Assembly: GCF_014203395.1 (NCBI RefSeq)
Contig: NZ_JACHIW010000001.1
Coordinates: forward strand, 930,001 to 994,000
DNA length: 64,000 bases
Reading direction: 5' to 3'
DNA from: Saccharopolyspora phatthalungensis
GTDB lineage: Bacteria > Actinomycetota > Actinomycetes > Mycobacteriales > Pseudonocardiaceae
Position 1 is the first letter of the stretch; every line of letters starts with the position of its first letter. The notes below the pieces were generated by a model, which did not search any database, had not been told where the DNA came from, and worked only from the letters and a program-made list of their open reading frames with translations. A program made the position numbers and the translations under genes. This document shows, in pieces, positions 26,322 to 35,368 of this stretch.

Positions 26322-26797
26322 TAACGCATGCCCTTGCGCGCCCGGCCGATGGCCCGCTGCATCTCGCGGTCCGCGTCCCGCTTGGCCAGGTCTTGGCGCT
26401 TGTCGTGGGCCTTCTTCCCGCGGGCAAGGGCGAGTTCGACCTTGGCCTTGCCGTCGCTGAAGTACAGCGCCATCGGGATCAGGCTCAGCCCGCTCTCCTT
26501 GATCTTGCCGATCAGCCGGAGGATTTCGTGCTTGTGCAGCAGGAGTTTGCGGGACCGGCGCGGCTCGTGGTTGGTCCACGTTCCCTCGGTGTACTCGGGA
26601 ATGTGCACGTTGCGCAGCCAGACCTCGCCGTCGTCGACGGTGGCGAAGCCGTCGACGAGTTGCGCCTTGCCCTGCCGCAGGCTCTTGACCTCGGTGCCGG
26701 TTAGCACGATTCCGGTCTCGTAGGTGTCGAGCACCGACCAGTCGTGCCGCGCCTTGCGGTTCTGCGCGATGACCTTGCGGCCGCGTTCCTTCACCAT
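26321..26797 (-). CDS. smpB: SsrA-binding protein SmpB
   Basis: A 158-residue SmpB, the usual size. It starts [20 protein letters not shown], contains the conserved [19 protein letters not shown] and VHIPEYTEG, then [19 protein letters not shown], and has the basic C-terminal tail [18 protein letters not shown] that inserts into the ribosomal mRNA channel. It binds tmRNA and delivers it to stalled ribosomes. It lies downstream of ftsE-ftsX on the same strand, separated by a 37-bp hairpin, and its stop overlaps the next gene. Confidence 0.97.
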   Translation of the reverse strand: MVKERGRKVIAQNRKARHDWSVLDTYETGIVLTGTEVKSLRQGKAQLVDGFATVDDGEVWLRNVHIPEYTEGTWTNHEPRRSRKLLLHKHEILRLIGKIKESGLSLIPMALYFSDGKAKVELALARGKKAHDKRQDLAKRDADREMQRAIGRARKGMR

Positions 26798-26830
26798 GCG
26801 GACAACTCTAGCTTTCCTGTCACGTGAGTT

Positions 26831-26867
26831 TCGGTACCGCGGTTTCCAACGAAAACCGAGGTACCGA
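26831..26867. terminator. Long hairpin between ftsX and smpB
   Basis: TCGGTACCGCGGTTT (26831-26845) pairs with AAACCGAGGTACCGA (26853-26867), 15 bp with one mismatch and a 7-nt loop. No T-run follows on the minus strand, so it may be a weak or attenuating terminator or an RNA-processing site between ftsX and smpB. Confidence 0.55.
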
Positions 26868-26875
26868 TAGTCCCG

Positions 26876-27778
26876 CTACAGGCGAACGTAGAGGCGGAGT
26901 GTGACATAGCCGGTGACCGCCGAGACGGCCGCCGCGACGAGCAGCAGGACCGGCGAGATCAGGGCGATGTCGCCCCATTCGACGTTGGGGATGATGCCGG
27001 TGCCGAACACCGGTGCCATGACCCGGTCGATGAAGGTGGCTTTGGAGATCAGCAGGCCGATGATGGCCAGGAACGCGCCGATGAGACCGGAGACCACCGC
27101 CTCCAGGAGGAACGGCAGCTGGGTGTACCACCGGGTGGCGCCGACCAGCCGCATGATGCCGGTCTCGGTGCGCCGGGTGAACGCCGAGAGCTGGATGGTG
27201 TTGGAGATCAGCAGCAGCGCCGCGAGCGCCTGCACCAGCGCGATGGAGAACGTCGCGTTGCGGATTCCGTTGAGCACGTCGAACAGCCGGTTCAGATATT
27301 CGGCCTGGTCGACGACGTTGTCCACGCCGGGCCGCCCGGTGAACTTCTGCTGCAGGGCCGGGAAGCGCGCCTGGTCGGACAGCTTGACGCGCAGCGAGGC
27401 GGGCATCGCCTCGGCGCGGGCGACGTCGCGCAGTTCGGGCTGCGACGCGAAGACCTTGTTGAAGTTCTCGAACGCCTTCTGCCGGTTCTCGAAGGTCACC
27501 GACTCCACGCCGGAGGTGCGCTTGAGGTCGGACATGATGCTCGCGCACGGCTGCTGGGTGCAGTCATTGTCGTTGGCGCTGACGTCGTCGGTCAGGAACA
27601 CCACGACCTCGACGCGATCCTGGTAGATCTCCTGCATCTTGTCGATCAGCCGGACCACGAGGAGACCGCCACCGAGCAGACCCACCGAAATGGCGGTCGT
27701 CAGGATCATCGCGATGGTCATCGTCACGTTGCGCCGAAGGCCGTTGACGACCTCGCTGAATACGAAGCTCGCGCGCAT
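26876..27778 (-). CDS. ftsX: Cell division protein FtsX
   Basis: A 300-residue FtsX. A short cytoplasmic N-terminus MRASFVFSEVVNGLRRNVTM leads into TM1 (AMILTTAISVGLLGGGLLVV). The extracellular loop of ~140 residues contains a Cys pair (NDCTQQPCASIM). Three further TM segments follow, including the coupling region RRTETGIMRLVGATRWYTQL. With FtsE it forms an ABC-like complex in the cytoplasmic membrane that activates peptidoglycan hydrolases during division and growth. The gene follows ftsE after 66 bp on the same strand. Confidence 0.95.
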   Translation of the reverse strand: MRASFVFSEVVNGLRRNVTMTIAMILTTAISVGLLGGGLLVVRLIDKMQEIYQDRVEVVVFLTDDVSANDNDCTQQPCASIMSDLKRTSGVESVTFENRQKAFENFNKVFASQPELRDVARAEAMPASLRVKLSDQARFPALQQKFTGRPGVDNVVDQAEYLNRLFDVLNGIRNATFSIALVQALAALLLISNTIQLSAFTRRTETGIMRLVGATRWYTQLPFLLEAVVSGLIGAFLAIIGLLISKATFIDRVMAPVFGTGIIPNVEWGDIALISPVLLLVAAAVSAVTGYVTLRLYVRL

Positions 27779-27844
27779 CTTGTGTCAGCTTCCTGCCGGT
27801 CGGGGATGTTGTCCTCAGGTGCGGGTCGACCGCTTTCGCGGGGG

Positions 27845-28534
27845 TTAGCGTCCGACGCCGTAGACGCCGCGAGCATCGTCGCGGATGACCCGGCCGAGGC
27901 TGAGCTCGACGACACGGCGCCGCATCGAGTCGACGATGGAGTGGTCGTGGGTGGCCATGATCACCGTGGTGCCGGTCCGGTTGATCCGCTCCAGCAGCAG
28001 CATGATGTCCTGGCTGGTGTCGGGGTCGAGGTTCCCGGTGGGTTCGTCGCAGAGCAGCACCAGCGGCCGGTTGACGAAGGCCCGGGCGATCGCCACCCGC
28101 TGCTGCTCGCCACCGGAGAGCTCGTGTGGCATCCGATCTGCCTTGCCTTCAAGACCGACCAACTGCAGCACCTGAGGCACCACGCGGCGGATGTCGTTGC
28201 GAGGCTTGCCGATCACTTCCAGCGCGAAGGCGACGTTCTCCGCGACGGTCTTGTTGTTCAGCAGCCGGAAATCCTGGAACACACAGCCGATGCGCTGGCG
28301 CAGCCTGGGGACGCGGCGTCGCGGCAGTTTGGCGACGTTCCAGTCGGCGACGAAGACCCGTCCGCGGGTGGGCACGTCCTCGCGCAGGAGCAGTCGCATG
28401 AACGTCGACTTGCCGGACCCGGAGGGCCCGATCAGGAACACGAACTCGCCCTTGTCGATGCCCACCGAGACATCGTCGAGAGCGGGCCTGGTCGACGTTT
28501 TGTACGTCTTGGACACGTGCTCAAGGCGGATCAC
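27845..28534 (-). CDS. ftsE: Cell division ATP-binding protein FtsE
   Basis: A 229-residue ABC ATPase. Walker [10 protein letters not shown] is near residue 36-44, the Q-loop lies in [10 protein letters not shown], the signature is [14 protein letters not shown], Walker [12 protein letters not shown] and the H-loop is [10 protein letters not shown]. These fit FtsE, which drives FtsX from the cytoplasmic side. Immediately upstream of ftsX, with prfB further upstream on the same strand, the order typical of actinobacteria. Confidence 0.95.
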   Translation of the reverse strand: MIRLEHVSKTYKTSTRPALDDVSVGIDKGEFVFLIGPSGSGKSTFMRLLLREDVPTRGRVFVADWNVAKLPRRRVPRLRQRIGCVFQDFRLLNNKTVAENVAFALEVIGKPRNDIRRVVPQVLQLVGLEGKADRMPHELSGGEQQRVAIARAFVNRPLVLLCDEPTGNLDPDTSQDIMLLLERINRTGTTVIMATHDHSIVDSMRRRVVELSLGRVIRDDARGVYGVGR

Positions 28535-28647
28535 GGGGCGTGAGTTTACCTGCGACCTTTAGGGGGACAGCACTCACCCGGACCGGCGGCCACACCACCG
28601 CTCACCTGCGGCTTCGCCACCGGTCAGCCCCCTGCGGGCGGTATTGG

Positions 28648-29754
28648 TCAGGCCACGCTCTGCTGCTGGCGGCGCCAGCGGATGCCGGCCTCCAGGAAGC
28701 CGTCGATGTCGCCGTCGAGCACCGCGTCGGGGTTGCCCACCTCGAAATCGGTGCGCAGGTCCTTGACCATCTGGTACGGGTGCAGCACGTAGGAACGCAT
28801 CTGGTTGCCCCAGCTCGACCCGCTGTCCTTGAGGGCGTCCAGTTCGGCGCGCTCCTGCTCCTTCTTGCGGGCCAGCAGCTTGGACTGCAGCACGCGCATC
28901 GCGGCGGCCTTGTTCTGCAACTGCGACTTCTCGTTCTGGCAGGAAACCACGATGCCGGTTGGGATGTGCGTGATGCGCACGGCGGAGTCCGTGGTGTTCA
29001 CGCTCTGCCCGCCGGGGCCGGAGGAGCGGAAGACGTCGACCCGGATGTCCTTTTCCGGGATGTCGACGTGGTCGGTCTCCTCCACGACCGGCAGCACCTC
29101 GACACCGGCGAACGAGGTCTGCCGCCGCCCCTGGTTGTCGAACGGCGAGATGCGGACCAGCCGGTGGGTGCCCTGCTCGACCGAAAGCGTGCCGTAGGCG
29201 TAGGGGGCGTTGACCCGGAACGTCGCCGACTTCAGGCCAGCTTCTTCGGCGTAGGAGGTGTCGTAGACCTCCGCCGCGTAGGAGTGGCGCTCGGCCCAGC
29301 GCAGGTACATCCGCATCAGCATCTCGGCGAAGTCGGCCGCGTCGACGCCGCCTGCCTCGGCGCGGATCGTCACCATCGCCTCGCGCTCGTCGTACTCGCC
29401 GGAGAGCAGGGTGCGCACCTCGAGGGCTTCGAGGTCGTTCTTCAGGCGGTCCCGCTCGTCGTCGGCCTCGGCCAGCCCGGCCGCGTCACCTTCGTCCTCG
29501 CTGAGCTCGTAAAGCACTTCGAGGTCCTCGAGGCGCTGCCGCAACTCGGTGATCTTGCGCAATTCGGACTGCCGGTGCACGAGCTGGCTGCTGACCCGCT
29601 GCGCGTGCTCGACGTCGTCCCACAGGTCGGGCTTGGCCGCCTCGGTCTCGAGCTCCGCGATATTCGCACGCAGAGTATCCAGATCCATCACGCTCTCGAT
29701 GCCTTCGAGGGTGTTGGACAGTTCCTTGAGGGCGGCGGCGACGTCGGGATTCAC
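28648..29754 (-). CDS. prfB: Peptide chain release factor 2
   Basis: A 368-residue RF2. The stop-codon recognition tripeptide SPF is in [13 protein letters not shown], and the peptidyl-tRNA hydrolysis motif GGQ is in [20 protein letters not shown]. It releases peptides at UGA and UAA. The reading frame is uninterrupted from GTG 29754, so there is no programmed +1 frameshift of the kind many bacteria use to autoregulate this gene. It precedes ftsE on the minus strand with a 113-bp gap. Confidence 0.96.
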   Translation of the reverse strand: MNPDVAAALKELSNTLEGIESVMDLDTLRANIAELETEAAKPDLWDDVEHAQRVSSQLVHRQSELRKITELRQRLEDLEVLYELSEDEGDAAGLAEADDERDRLKNDLEALEVRTLLSGEYDEREAMVTIRAEAGGVDAADFAEMLMRMYLRWAERHSYAAEVYDTSYAEEAGLKSATFRVNAPYAYGTLSVEQGTHRLVRISPFDNQGRRQTSFAGVEVLPVVEETDHVDIPEKDIRVDVFRSSGPGGQSVNTTDSAVRITHIPTGIVVSCQNEKSQLQNKAAAMRVLQSKLLARKKEQERAELDALKDSGSSWGNQMRSYVLHPYQMVKDLRTDFEVGNPDAVLDGDIDGFLEAGIRWRRQQQSVA

Positions 29755-29858
29755 AGTGCTCAGCGTACTTCACCGGCCACGGGCCGCCCACGAGGACGGC
29801 CCGTTTCCGGCAGTGGGCGGTTCTGGCCGTCGTTATGACCAGCACCACTCACGGTGAC

Positions 29859-30356
29859 TCAGTCCGGAATCGAGTCCAGCAGCTTGATGATCGCCCGGTT
29901 GTAGGAGACGGTGAAGTCCGCGGCCGCCTTCTCGTACGGGTCCGTGGCGGCCTTGGCGGCATTCTTGGCCTCGTCCATCTTGACCGCGTATTGCGAGCGA
30001 GCGGACTCGACCAGCCCGGAACGCTGCTTGGGCGTCAGGGAGCCGGAGTAGACCAGCCGGAGGATCAGTGGGCTGCGGACGTTGTCCGGTCCCGGTTCGG
30101 TGTTCAGCCACGACTTGAAAGCCCGCTTGCCGGCGGCCGTGATCGCGTACTGCTGGCTGGAGCGCGGGCCCTGCTTGCCGAGGCGCAGCAGACCGGCGTC
30201 GGTCAGCGCGGGCAGCTCGCGGTAAACCTGGCTGCGGGTCACGCTGAAGAACCCTCCGAAGCGCTCGGTGGCGGCCGCAACCAGCTGACCACCGGTCTTC
30301 GGACCTTCGTGCAGTAGTCCCAACAGGGCAGCGGATGTCGCATTCAGCTCGGTCAC
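29859..30356 (-). CDS. PadR family transcriptional regulator
   Basis: A 165-residue PadR-type regulator. The winged helix runs from LNATSAALLGLLHEGPKTGG through SVTRSQVYRELPALTDAGLL to YAITAAGKRAFKSWL. The C-terminal dimerisation helices are typical of the long PadR subgroup. I chose GTG 30356, giving the usual V-TELNAT start; GTG 30365 is possible. A 31-bp dyad at 30390-30420 lies 34-64 bp upstream and is the likely operator, implying autoregulation. No efflux gene is adjacent, so its other targets are unknown. Confidence 0.85.
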   Translation of the reverse strand: MTELNATSAALLGLLHEGPKTGGQLVAAATERFGGFFSVTRSQVYRELPALTDAGLLRLGKQGPRSSQQYAITAAGKRAFKSWLNTEPGPDNVRSPLILRLVYSGSLTPKQRSGLVESARSQYAVKMDEAKNAAKAATDPYEKAAADFTVSYNRAIIKLLDSIPD

Positions 30357-30389
30357 ATCTGCCACGGTGCCATGCCATCGCGCCGCTGT

Positions 30390-30420
30390 CCACAGTGGTC
30401 CCAGGTTCTGTCCACTGTGG
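30390..30420. promoter_or_regulatory. Inverted repeat upstream of the PadR gene
   Basis: CCACAGTGG (30390-30398) and CCACTGTGG (30412-30420) are exact reverse complements separated by 13 bp. Each arm is itself a near-palindrome. It lies just upstream of the PadR start and is a plausible operator. The rest of 30,421-30,748 shows nothing I can name. Confidence 0.6.
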
Positions 30421-30748
30421 TTGCAGTGCACTGGTCCAAGTGGACGAACGGTTGCGCCATTGGCGCGCGCGCCGGATGACTGGCGAGGCCGCGCCGCCGA
30501 ACACGGGGCGCACACGCCGACGGCCCGGCGCCCCCACGCATTGCAACGAGCACTACCTCGGTTCGCCTGGATGGGGGTTCTTCGCGGCGCGATGCGGTGT
30601 TATCACGTTTCGGATCCGCCCAACTACGTCATGTCACGAGCACTCTGCACTTGGCCGACCAGTTGGCGGCCGACGAGCGGCCGATTCAGGAGGTGCGGGC
30701 GTGCATCGCAGTTGGTTGCGTACCAAGGTCAACGAGAGCAAGACGAAG

Positions 30749-30931
30749 ATGACCAACAAAGTCACCGAGCAAGCCAGGCGGGCCAAGTCGCTTGTACCCA
30801 TGCAACGCGAGGGCGAAACCGACGCCTGCATGGTGTGCGGACGCGCGATGCGCCCGGCGCGCGTGGTGCGGGGCGAGGGAAGGGTGTGTTCACCGACCTG
30901 CGCCCGCCAATGGGCCCAAGGCCTCTCGTAG
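30749..30931 (+). CDS. Small protein with a possible four-cysteine zinc site
   Basis: A 60-residue basic protein, MTNKVTEQARRAKSLVPMQR at the start, with a CMVC pair and a CSPTC pair 22 residues apart (CxxC...CxxxC), which could bind zinc. It ends CARQWAQGLS. ATG 30749 or GTG 30702 could start it; the ribosome binding site is weak. A strong hairpin terminator begins 27 bp after its stop, which supports a real transcript. Function unknown. Confidence 0.55.
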   Translation: MTNKVTEQARRAKSLVPMQREGETDACMVCGRAMRPARVVRGEGRVCSPTCARQWAQGLS

Positions 30932-30957
30932 CCGCCGAAGACCGCCGGAAACAAAAG

Positions 30958-30995
30958 AAATCGGTAGGCCCGGCTCTTGCCGGGCCTACCGATTT
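30958..30995. terminator. Bidirectional hairpin terminator
   Basis: A perfect 17-bp stem with a 4-nt loop: AAATCGGTAGGCCCGGC (30958-30974) and its complement (30979-30995). On the minus strand it is followed by TTTCTTTTGTTT and ends the initiator tRNA transcript. On the plus strand a short TTTT lets it end the small zinc-protein gene. Confidence 0.85.
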
Positions 30996-30998
30996 TAG

Positions 30999-31072
30999 TA
31001 GCGGGGACAGGATTCGAACCTGCGACCTCTGGGTTATGAGCCCAGCGAGCTACCGAGCTGCTCCACCCCGCG
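30999..31072 (-). tRNA. Initiator tRNA-Met (CAT), copy 1
   Basis: A 74-nt cloverleaf on the minus strand beginning CGCGGGGTGGAGCAG. The first base C1 faces U72 and does not pair, a hallmark of initiator tRNA. The anticodon arm GGG-CTCATAA-CCC has the three G:C pairs needed for P-site entry. The anticodon is CAT. CCA is not encoded. It is identical in sequence to copy 2 at 31463. Confidence 0.96.
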
Positions 31073-31418
31073 CCGTGTGCGTTTTTCTGTTGTGCCAGGA
31101 ACTTTACACCCCGCGAAAAGGACCGGAACACGGGGGTCCCTAATTCGAATGCACCCCACCCCACCAGCAAAAACCCAACCCGCCAGAGCAACCACGCAAC
31201 GGCGGCCGACCGAAGGCCGCCGACGCCACGGCGCATCGTGCGGGGAACCCGCCAAAGGCGTGGGCCTACATCAAGTTCACGGCAAGACCCGAGCACGGCC
31301 GTTCCACTGGGGCCGGTCGGGCGTCCAGACCGGAACAGCCCGCAACACGGGGAGCCGACGAAGTCGGCACCGGCACCGCAGCAGCTTGCGGGCCGCACGC
31401 AGAAATGACGGAAACGGG

Positions 31419-31450
31419 AAAAGGGCCCCGGCAAAAGCCGGAGCCCTTTT
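31419..31450 (-). terminator. Hairpin terminator after initiator tRNA copy 2
   Basis: AAAAGGGCCCCGGC (31419-31432), a 4-nt AAAA loop, and GCCGGAGCCCTTTT (31437-31450) form a 14-bp stem with one mismatch. It lies just downstream of the second initiator tRNA on the minus strand. The rest of the ~390-bp spacer between the two tRNA genes holds nothing else I can identify. Confidence 0.75.
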
Positions 31451-31462
31451 CCACGCGGTTGG

Positions 31463-31536
31463 TAGCGGGGACAGGATTCGAACCTGCGACCTCTGGGTTA
31501 TGAGCCCAGCGAGCTACCGAGCTGCTCCACCCCGCG
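31463..31536 (-). tRNA. Initiator tRNA-Met (CAT), copy 2
   Basis: The same 74-nt sequence as the copy at 30999, with unpaired C1:U72, GGG/CCC anticodon stem pairs and anticodon CAT. The flanking sequences differ, so each copy has its own promoter and terminator. Two identical initiator genes within 540 bp suggest a tandem duplication kept for dosage. Confidence 0.96.
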
Positions 31537-31688
31537 TCGTGTGCCGCTAACTTTACGGGCCAGTGAACCTTAGTGCAAATCGCCTGGCCAGAGAAGTGAC
31601 GCACGGCATTTTGCACCCTAACGGACGCCGGAAAAGCGGCGGGGCGAGGACCGCTGCGCAATCCCCGCCCCGTCGTCGTGCCGCTCCG

Positions 31689-34589
31689 TCAGCCGCCGCC
31701 GCCCTGGGCCTGCTCGAATCGCTTGATCGCATCGTCGAGCTGCTGGTAGGCCGTGCCGAGGTCGGCGAAGTTGCCCGACTGCTGGGCCTTCCGGACATGC
31801 TCCAGGGCCGCCCGGATGTCGGTCACCGCTTGGGAGAGCTGGGGACTGCCGGGCGTCGTCTGCGACGGCGGCTGCTGGCCCGTTGTCGGCGGCGGCTGGG
31901 GGGTCTGGCCCGGGTTGGTGGCTTGCCCCGCACCGGAACCGAACACCTCCTCCAGCGCCCCGGCCAGGGTTTCGGAGAAGCCGACTTTTCCGCCGAACGA
32001 CACCAGCACGCGGGCCAGCTGCGGATAGGCGTCCGACTCGTTGCGCTGGATGTAGATCGGCTCGACGTAAAGCAAGCCGCCCGCGACCGGCAGCGTCAGC
32101 TGGTTACCGAAGATCGCGGTCACATTCGGGTTGTTGAACAGGGTCCGGTTCTCGGTGACTTCCGGCGTCGACTCCATCTGGTTTTGGACCTGATTGGGGC
32201 CGGGGGTCTGGGTGTTGGTCGGCAACCGCAGCACGCTGAGCTTGCCGTAGCTGTCCGGGTCGGAGGACGCCGATACCCAGGCCGCCAGGTTCTGCCGCCG
32301 TAGGGCGGTGAGCGCGCTGGTCAGCTGGAAGTGCGGCTTCGCCTGGTCGCCGATCTGGGCCAGCACGTAATACGGGGGCTGCTGCCCCGCGCTGCCGCCG
32401 CCGGAGCCGCGATTGGTCGGGTCGGACGGCACCTCCCAGAAGGTCTGGGTGGAGAAGAAGTCGCCCGGGTTGTCGACGTGGTACTCGGTGAGCAGCTTGC
32501 GCTGCACCTTGAAGATGTCCTCTGGGTACCGGAAGTGGTCGCGCAGCTGCGGGCTGATCGCGCTCTGCGGCTTGACCACACCGGGGAAGACGCCTTCCCA
32601 CGCCTTGAGCACCGGATCTTTGTCGTCGACCGAGTAAAGGTCGACGCTGCCGTCGTAGGCGTCGACGGTGGCCTTCACCGAGTTGCGGATGTAGTTGATC
32701 TGCTGGTTGGGCTGCCGCTCGACGCCGGTGAGGGTGTCGTTGGTGGCCTCGCCGAGCTCGGTCAACTCGGAGTACGGGTAGTTGTTCAGCGTGGTGTAGC
32801 CGTCGACGATCCACTTGATCTTGCCGTCGACCACCGCCGGGTAGGGGTCGCCGTCGAGCTTGAGCCACGGCGCGACCTGCTGCACCCGGTCCCGCGGGTT
32901 GCGCTCGTAGATGATCTTGGAGTCGCTGCCGATCGCGCCGCTGAACAGGAAGTTCCGCTCGCCGTAGTAGGCGGCGAACACCATCCGCTGGAACAGGTTG
33001 CCGACCGGGACGCCGCCCTGACCGGTGTAGGTGTACTGCTGCTGGTCGGTGTCGTACTCGCGGGGCTGTTCGCCCGGGTTCCCGCCGACGATCGCGTAGT
33101 CATTGCGACCCACCAGCTCGCCGTAGTAGACCCGCGGCTGTTTGACCGGGATCGCGCCCTGGCCCTTGTTCGCCACGTCGCTGATCTGGAACACCGGGTA
33201 GCCGCCCTGGGTGGCGCCCTCTTTGAAGGTCGAGTCGACCTGATCGGCCGGTGCGGCGACGAAGCCATTGCCGTGCGTGTAGACGGTGTGCCGGTTGATC
33301 CAGTTCTGCTGGTTGACGGCGAGCCCGTCGGTGTTGATCTCGCGCAGCGCGACGAGGTAATCCCGCAGTTCGCCGTTGGGTTCGCGGTACCGGTCGACGT
33401 CCAGCTTGCCGGTGAAGCCGTAGAAGTTGTACTGCTGGGTCAGCTGGGTGAACGTCGGGGCCAGCACATTCGGGTCGAGCAGCCGGATGTTCGGGATGGT
33501 GCCCTTGTCCGCGGCCACGTCGCTCGGCTGCAGTTGGGTCCGGCCCGGATAGTCGATGAATTGGACGTTCGGACCGTCTATGTGGAACGCCGCCTTCGTC
33601 GCCGCCAGGTTGCGCTCGATGGACTGCGCCTCCCGCTGGTTCGCGTTGGGGCGCACCGAGAACTGCTCCATCAGCGCCGGCCACACCGCCCCGACCACGA
33701 CGCTGGAGAGCACCAGCAGGACCGTGGCCAGCGCCGGAATCTGCAGGTTCCGCAAGAAGATCACCGCGAAGAACGCGATCGCGCAGAACACCGCGATGCA
33801 CATCAGGATCAGCTTCGCCGGCAGCACCGCGTTCAGGTCGGTGTAGCTGGCGCCGGTGAACAGCGGGTTGCGCTGCGACAGCAGCAGGTCGTAGCGGTCC
33901 AGGAAGTAATCGACCGCCTTGAACAGCACGAACAGGCCGGCCAGCACGGCCAGCTGGACGCGGGCCGGCATGGACAGCTGGCCGGTGCGCCCGGCCAGCC
34001 GGATGCCGCCGAAGATGTAGTGCGTGATCAACGCACCGATGAAGGACACGGTGACCGCGATGAACCCCCACGACAGCAGCAAGCGCCAGAACGGCAGCTC
34101 GAAGGTGTAGAAGCTGATGTCGTTGCCGAACTCGGGATCGACCTGCCCGAACGGCACGCTGTGCAGGAACAGCTGCAGGGTCTGCCAGTCGGACTGCGCG
34201 GCGAGGCCGCCGATCACGCCGACCACGATCGGCACCCCTAGGCCGAAGAGGCGGGAGCGCTCGGTGGCCACGGTGCGGTACCGGGCCAGCGGGTCGTCCG
34301 GGCCGCTGACCGGTACGAACACCGGCCGGTTGCGGAAGGCGAGCCACAGATTCAGGGCCAGCACGCCGCCGAGGAAGATCGCCGCGCCCACCCCCAGCCC
34401 GGCCCGCGACAGCAGCTGAGTGGTGAAGACCTGCCGATAACCGACCTCACCGAACCACAACCAGTCCACGTAGGTGCCCAGCAGTCGCGATCCGGCGATC
34501 AAGGCGACCAGCACGATGCCGCCCAGAATCAACAGGATCCGGCTTCGCCGGGACAGTTTCGGCATTCCTACCGGGGGCCGCATGGCCAC
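31689..34589 (-). CDS. UPF0182 family large membrane protein
   Basis: A 966-residue UPF0182 protein, normal for the family. The N-terminal third has about seven transmembrane segments (LLILGGIVLVALIAGSRLLG, then YVDWLWFGEVGYRQVF, a family hallmark, and later segments up to about residue 300). A large extracytoplasmic domain follows with the conserved YPGRTQLQPSDVAADKGTIP and RVYYGELVGRNDYAIVG. The C-terminal ~100 residues are Pro/Gln-rich followed by a short helical domain. Function unknown; orthologue of the mycobacterial Rv3193c group. The start could be at 34589 or a few codons inside. Confidence 0.92.
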   Translation of the reverse strand: MAMRPPVGMPKLSRRSRILLILGGIVLVALIAGSRLLGTYVDWLWFGEVGYRQVFTTQLLSRAGLGVGAAIFLGGVLALNLWLAFRNRPVFVPVSGPDDPLARYRTVATERSRLFGLGVPIVVGVIGGLAAQSDWQTLQLFLHSVPFGQVDPEFGNDISFYTFELPFWRLLLSWGFIAVTVSFIGALITHYIFGGIRLAGRTGQLSMPARVQLAVLAGLFVLFKAVDYFLDRYDLLLSQRNPLFTGASYTDLNAVLPAKLILMCIAVFCAIAFFAVIFLRNLQIPALATVLLVLSSVVVGAVWPALMEQFSVRPNANQREAQSIERNLAATKAAFHIDGPNVQFIDYPGRTQLQPSDVAADKGTIPNIRLLDPNVLAPTFTQLTQQYNFYGFTGKLDVDRYREPNGELRDYLVALREINTDGLAVNQQNWINRHTVYTHGNGFVAAPADQVDSTFKEGATQGGYPVFQISDVANKGQGAIPVKQPRVYYGELVGRNDYAIVGGNPGEQPREYDTDQQQYTYTGQGGVPVGNLFQRMVFAAYYGERNFLFSGAIGSDSKIIYERNPRDRVQQVAPWLKLDGDPYPAVVDGKIKWIVDGYTTLNNYPYSELTELGEATNDTLTGVERQPNQQINYIRNSVKATVDAYDGSVDLYSVDDKDPVLKAWEGVFPGVVKPQSAISPQLRDHFRYPEDIFKVQRKLLTEYHVDNPGDFFSTQTFWEVPSDPTNRGSGGGSAGQQPPYYVLAQIGDQAKPHFQLTSALTALRRQNLAAWVSASSDPDSYGKLSVLRLPTNTQTPGPNQVQNQMESTPEVTENRTLFNNPNVTAIFGNQLTLPVAGGLLYVEPIYIQRNESDAYPQLARVLVSFGGKVGFSETLAGALEEVFGSGAGQATNPGQTPQPPPTTGQQPPSQTTPGSPQLSQAVTDIRAALEHVRKAQQSGNFADLGTAYQQLDDAIKRFEQAQGGGG

Positions 34590-34783
34590 AACGCACGCTC
34601 CTGGTGACGATCAGCAGGCCTTGGGCGGTACCGGAAGACGGCCGCCCTCGTGATGTTCAACTCTACGACCCCCCCGGGAAGTTCCTGGAAGCGGCGTCGC
34701 GAACTGGATTAATTGGACATCTTTCGCAGGTCGCCGCCGTGGCCGACGGCGGTTGCCGGAACCGGCGGTGCGACTATGGCGGC

Positions 34784-35314
34784 ATGTCACCGGAGACCCC
34801 CGAAGAACTCACCGCGGCGCTGCCGTCGGCCGCCCGCGAGATCGAGGAGTTCGTCGACGCGGCGGGTTGGGACCAACCGGCCCAGGTGTTCGCCCTCGTG
34901 CCCACGAGCCGACTGCTGGCCGCCGAACCCGGGCTGGCCGACCAGCTCGACCCGGCCGCACCGCTGACGCCGATCGCGCAGGAGGCGCTGCCCGCCGAGG
35001 ACCTCGCCGAGGCGCTGAGCCGCATCGAGTGGCCGGACCAGGTTTCCGGTTGTGCGCTCGTGCAGGAAATCGTGGTACTGCCGCCGGAGGCGGAAGCGGA
35101 GCTGCCCGGCGAGGCCGAGGCGGCGCGGCAGGCCGCCGCCGAGCACCCGGAGCGCCGTGAGGCACGACTGGTCGCGGCGGTGCTGCGGGACGGCGGCGAG
35201 GCGTGCGTCATGCGGCTGCGCACATCCGGTGACGACACTGGCGGCGAGATCGTTCAAGATCCGTCGCTGGCTCCGAACCTGCTCACCGCCCTGCACGCCA
35301 CCTTCGCGGAGTAG
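34784..35314 (+). CDS. PPA1309 family protein
   Basis: A 176-residue protein with the PPA1309-family pattern. The N-terminus ELTAALPSAAREIEEFVDAA is followed by GWDQPAQVFALVPTSRLLAA, then LPAEDLAEALSRIEWPDQVS, GCALVQEIVVLPPEAE and a C-terminal RDGGEACVMRLR with LAPNLLTALHATF. The family is small, actinobacterial and of unknown role. It is divergent from the UPF0182 gene and convergent with the PDZ protease gene, as in related genomes. The ATG at 34784 has no strong ribosome binding site. Confidence 0.88.
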   Translation: MSPETPEELTAALPSAAREIEEFVDAAGWDQPAQVFALVPTSRLLAAEPGLADQLDPAAPLTPIAQEALPAEDLAEALSRIEWPDQVSGCALVQEIVVLPPEAEAELPGEAEAARQAAAEHPERREARLVAAVLRDGGEACVMRLRTSGDDTGGEIVQDPSLAPNLLTALHATFAE

Positions 35315-35368
35315 CGGCCGTTCTGCTGGCGGCCGCGGTACCAGGCTCCCGCTGAAATCGCCGTGCGG

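Noticed and set aside
28648..29754. Programmed +1 frameshift in prfB
   Set aside because: The frame is continuous from the start codon with no in-frame TGA, so no frameshift is needed.
32331..34241. 636-codon plus-strand frame opposite the UPF0182 gene
   Set aside because: Antisense shadow with Asp/His/Arg/Val bias; UPF0182 family match on the other strand is clear.
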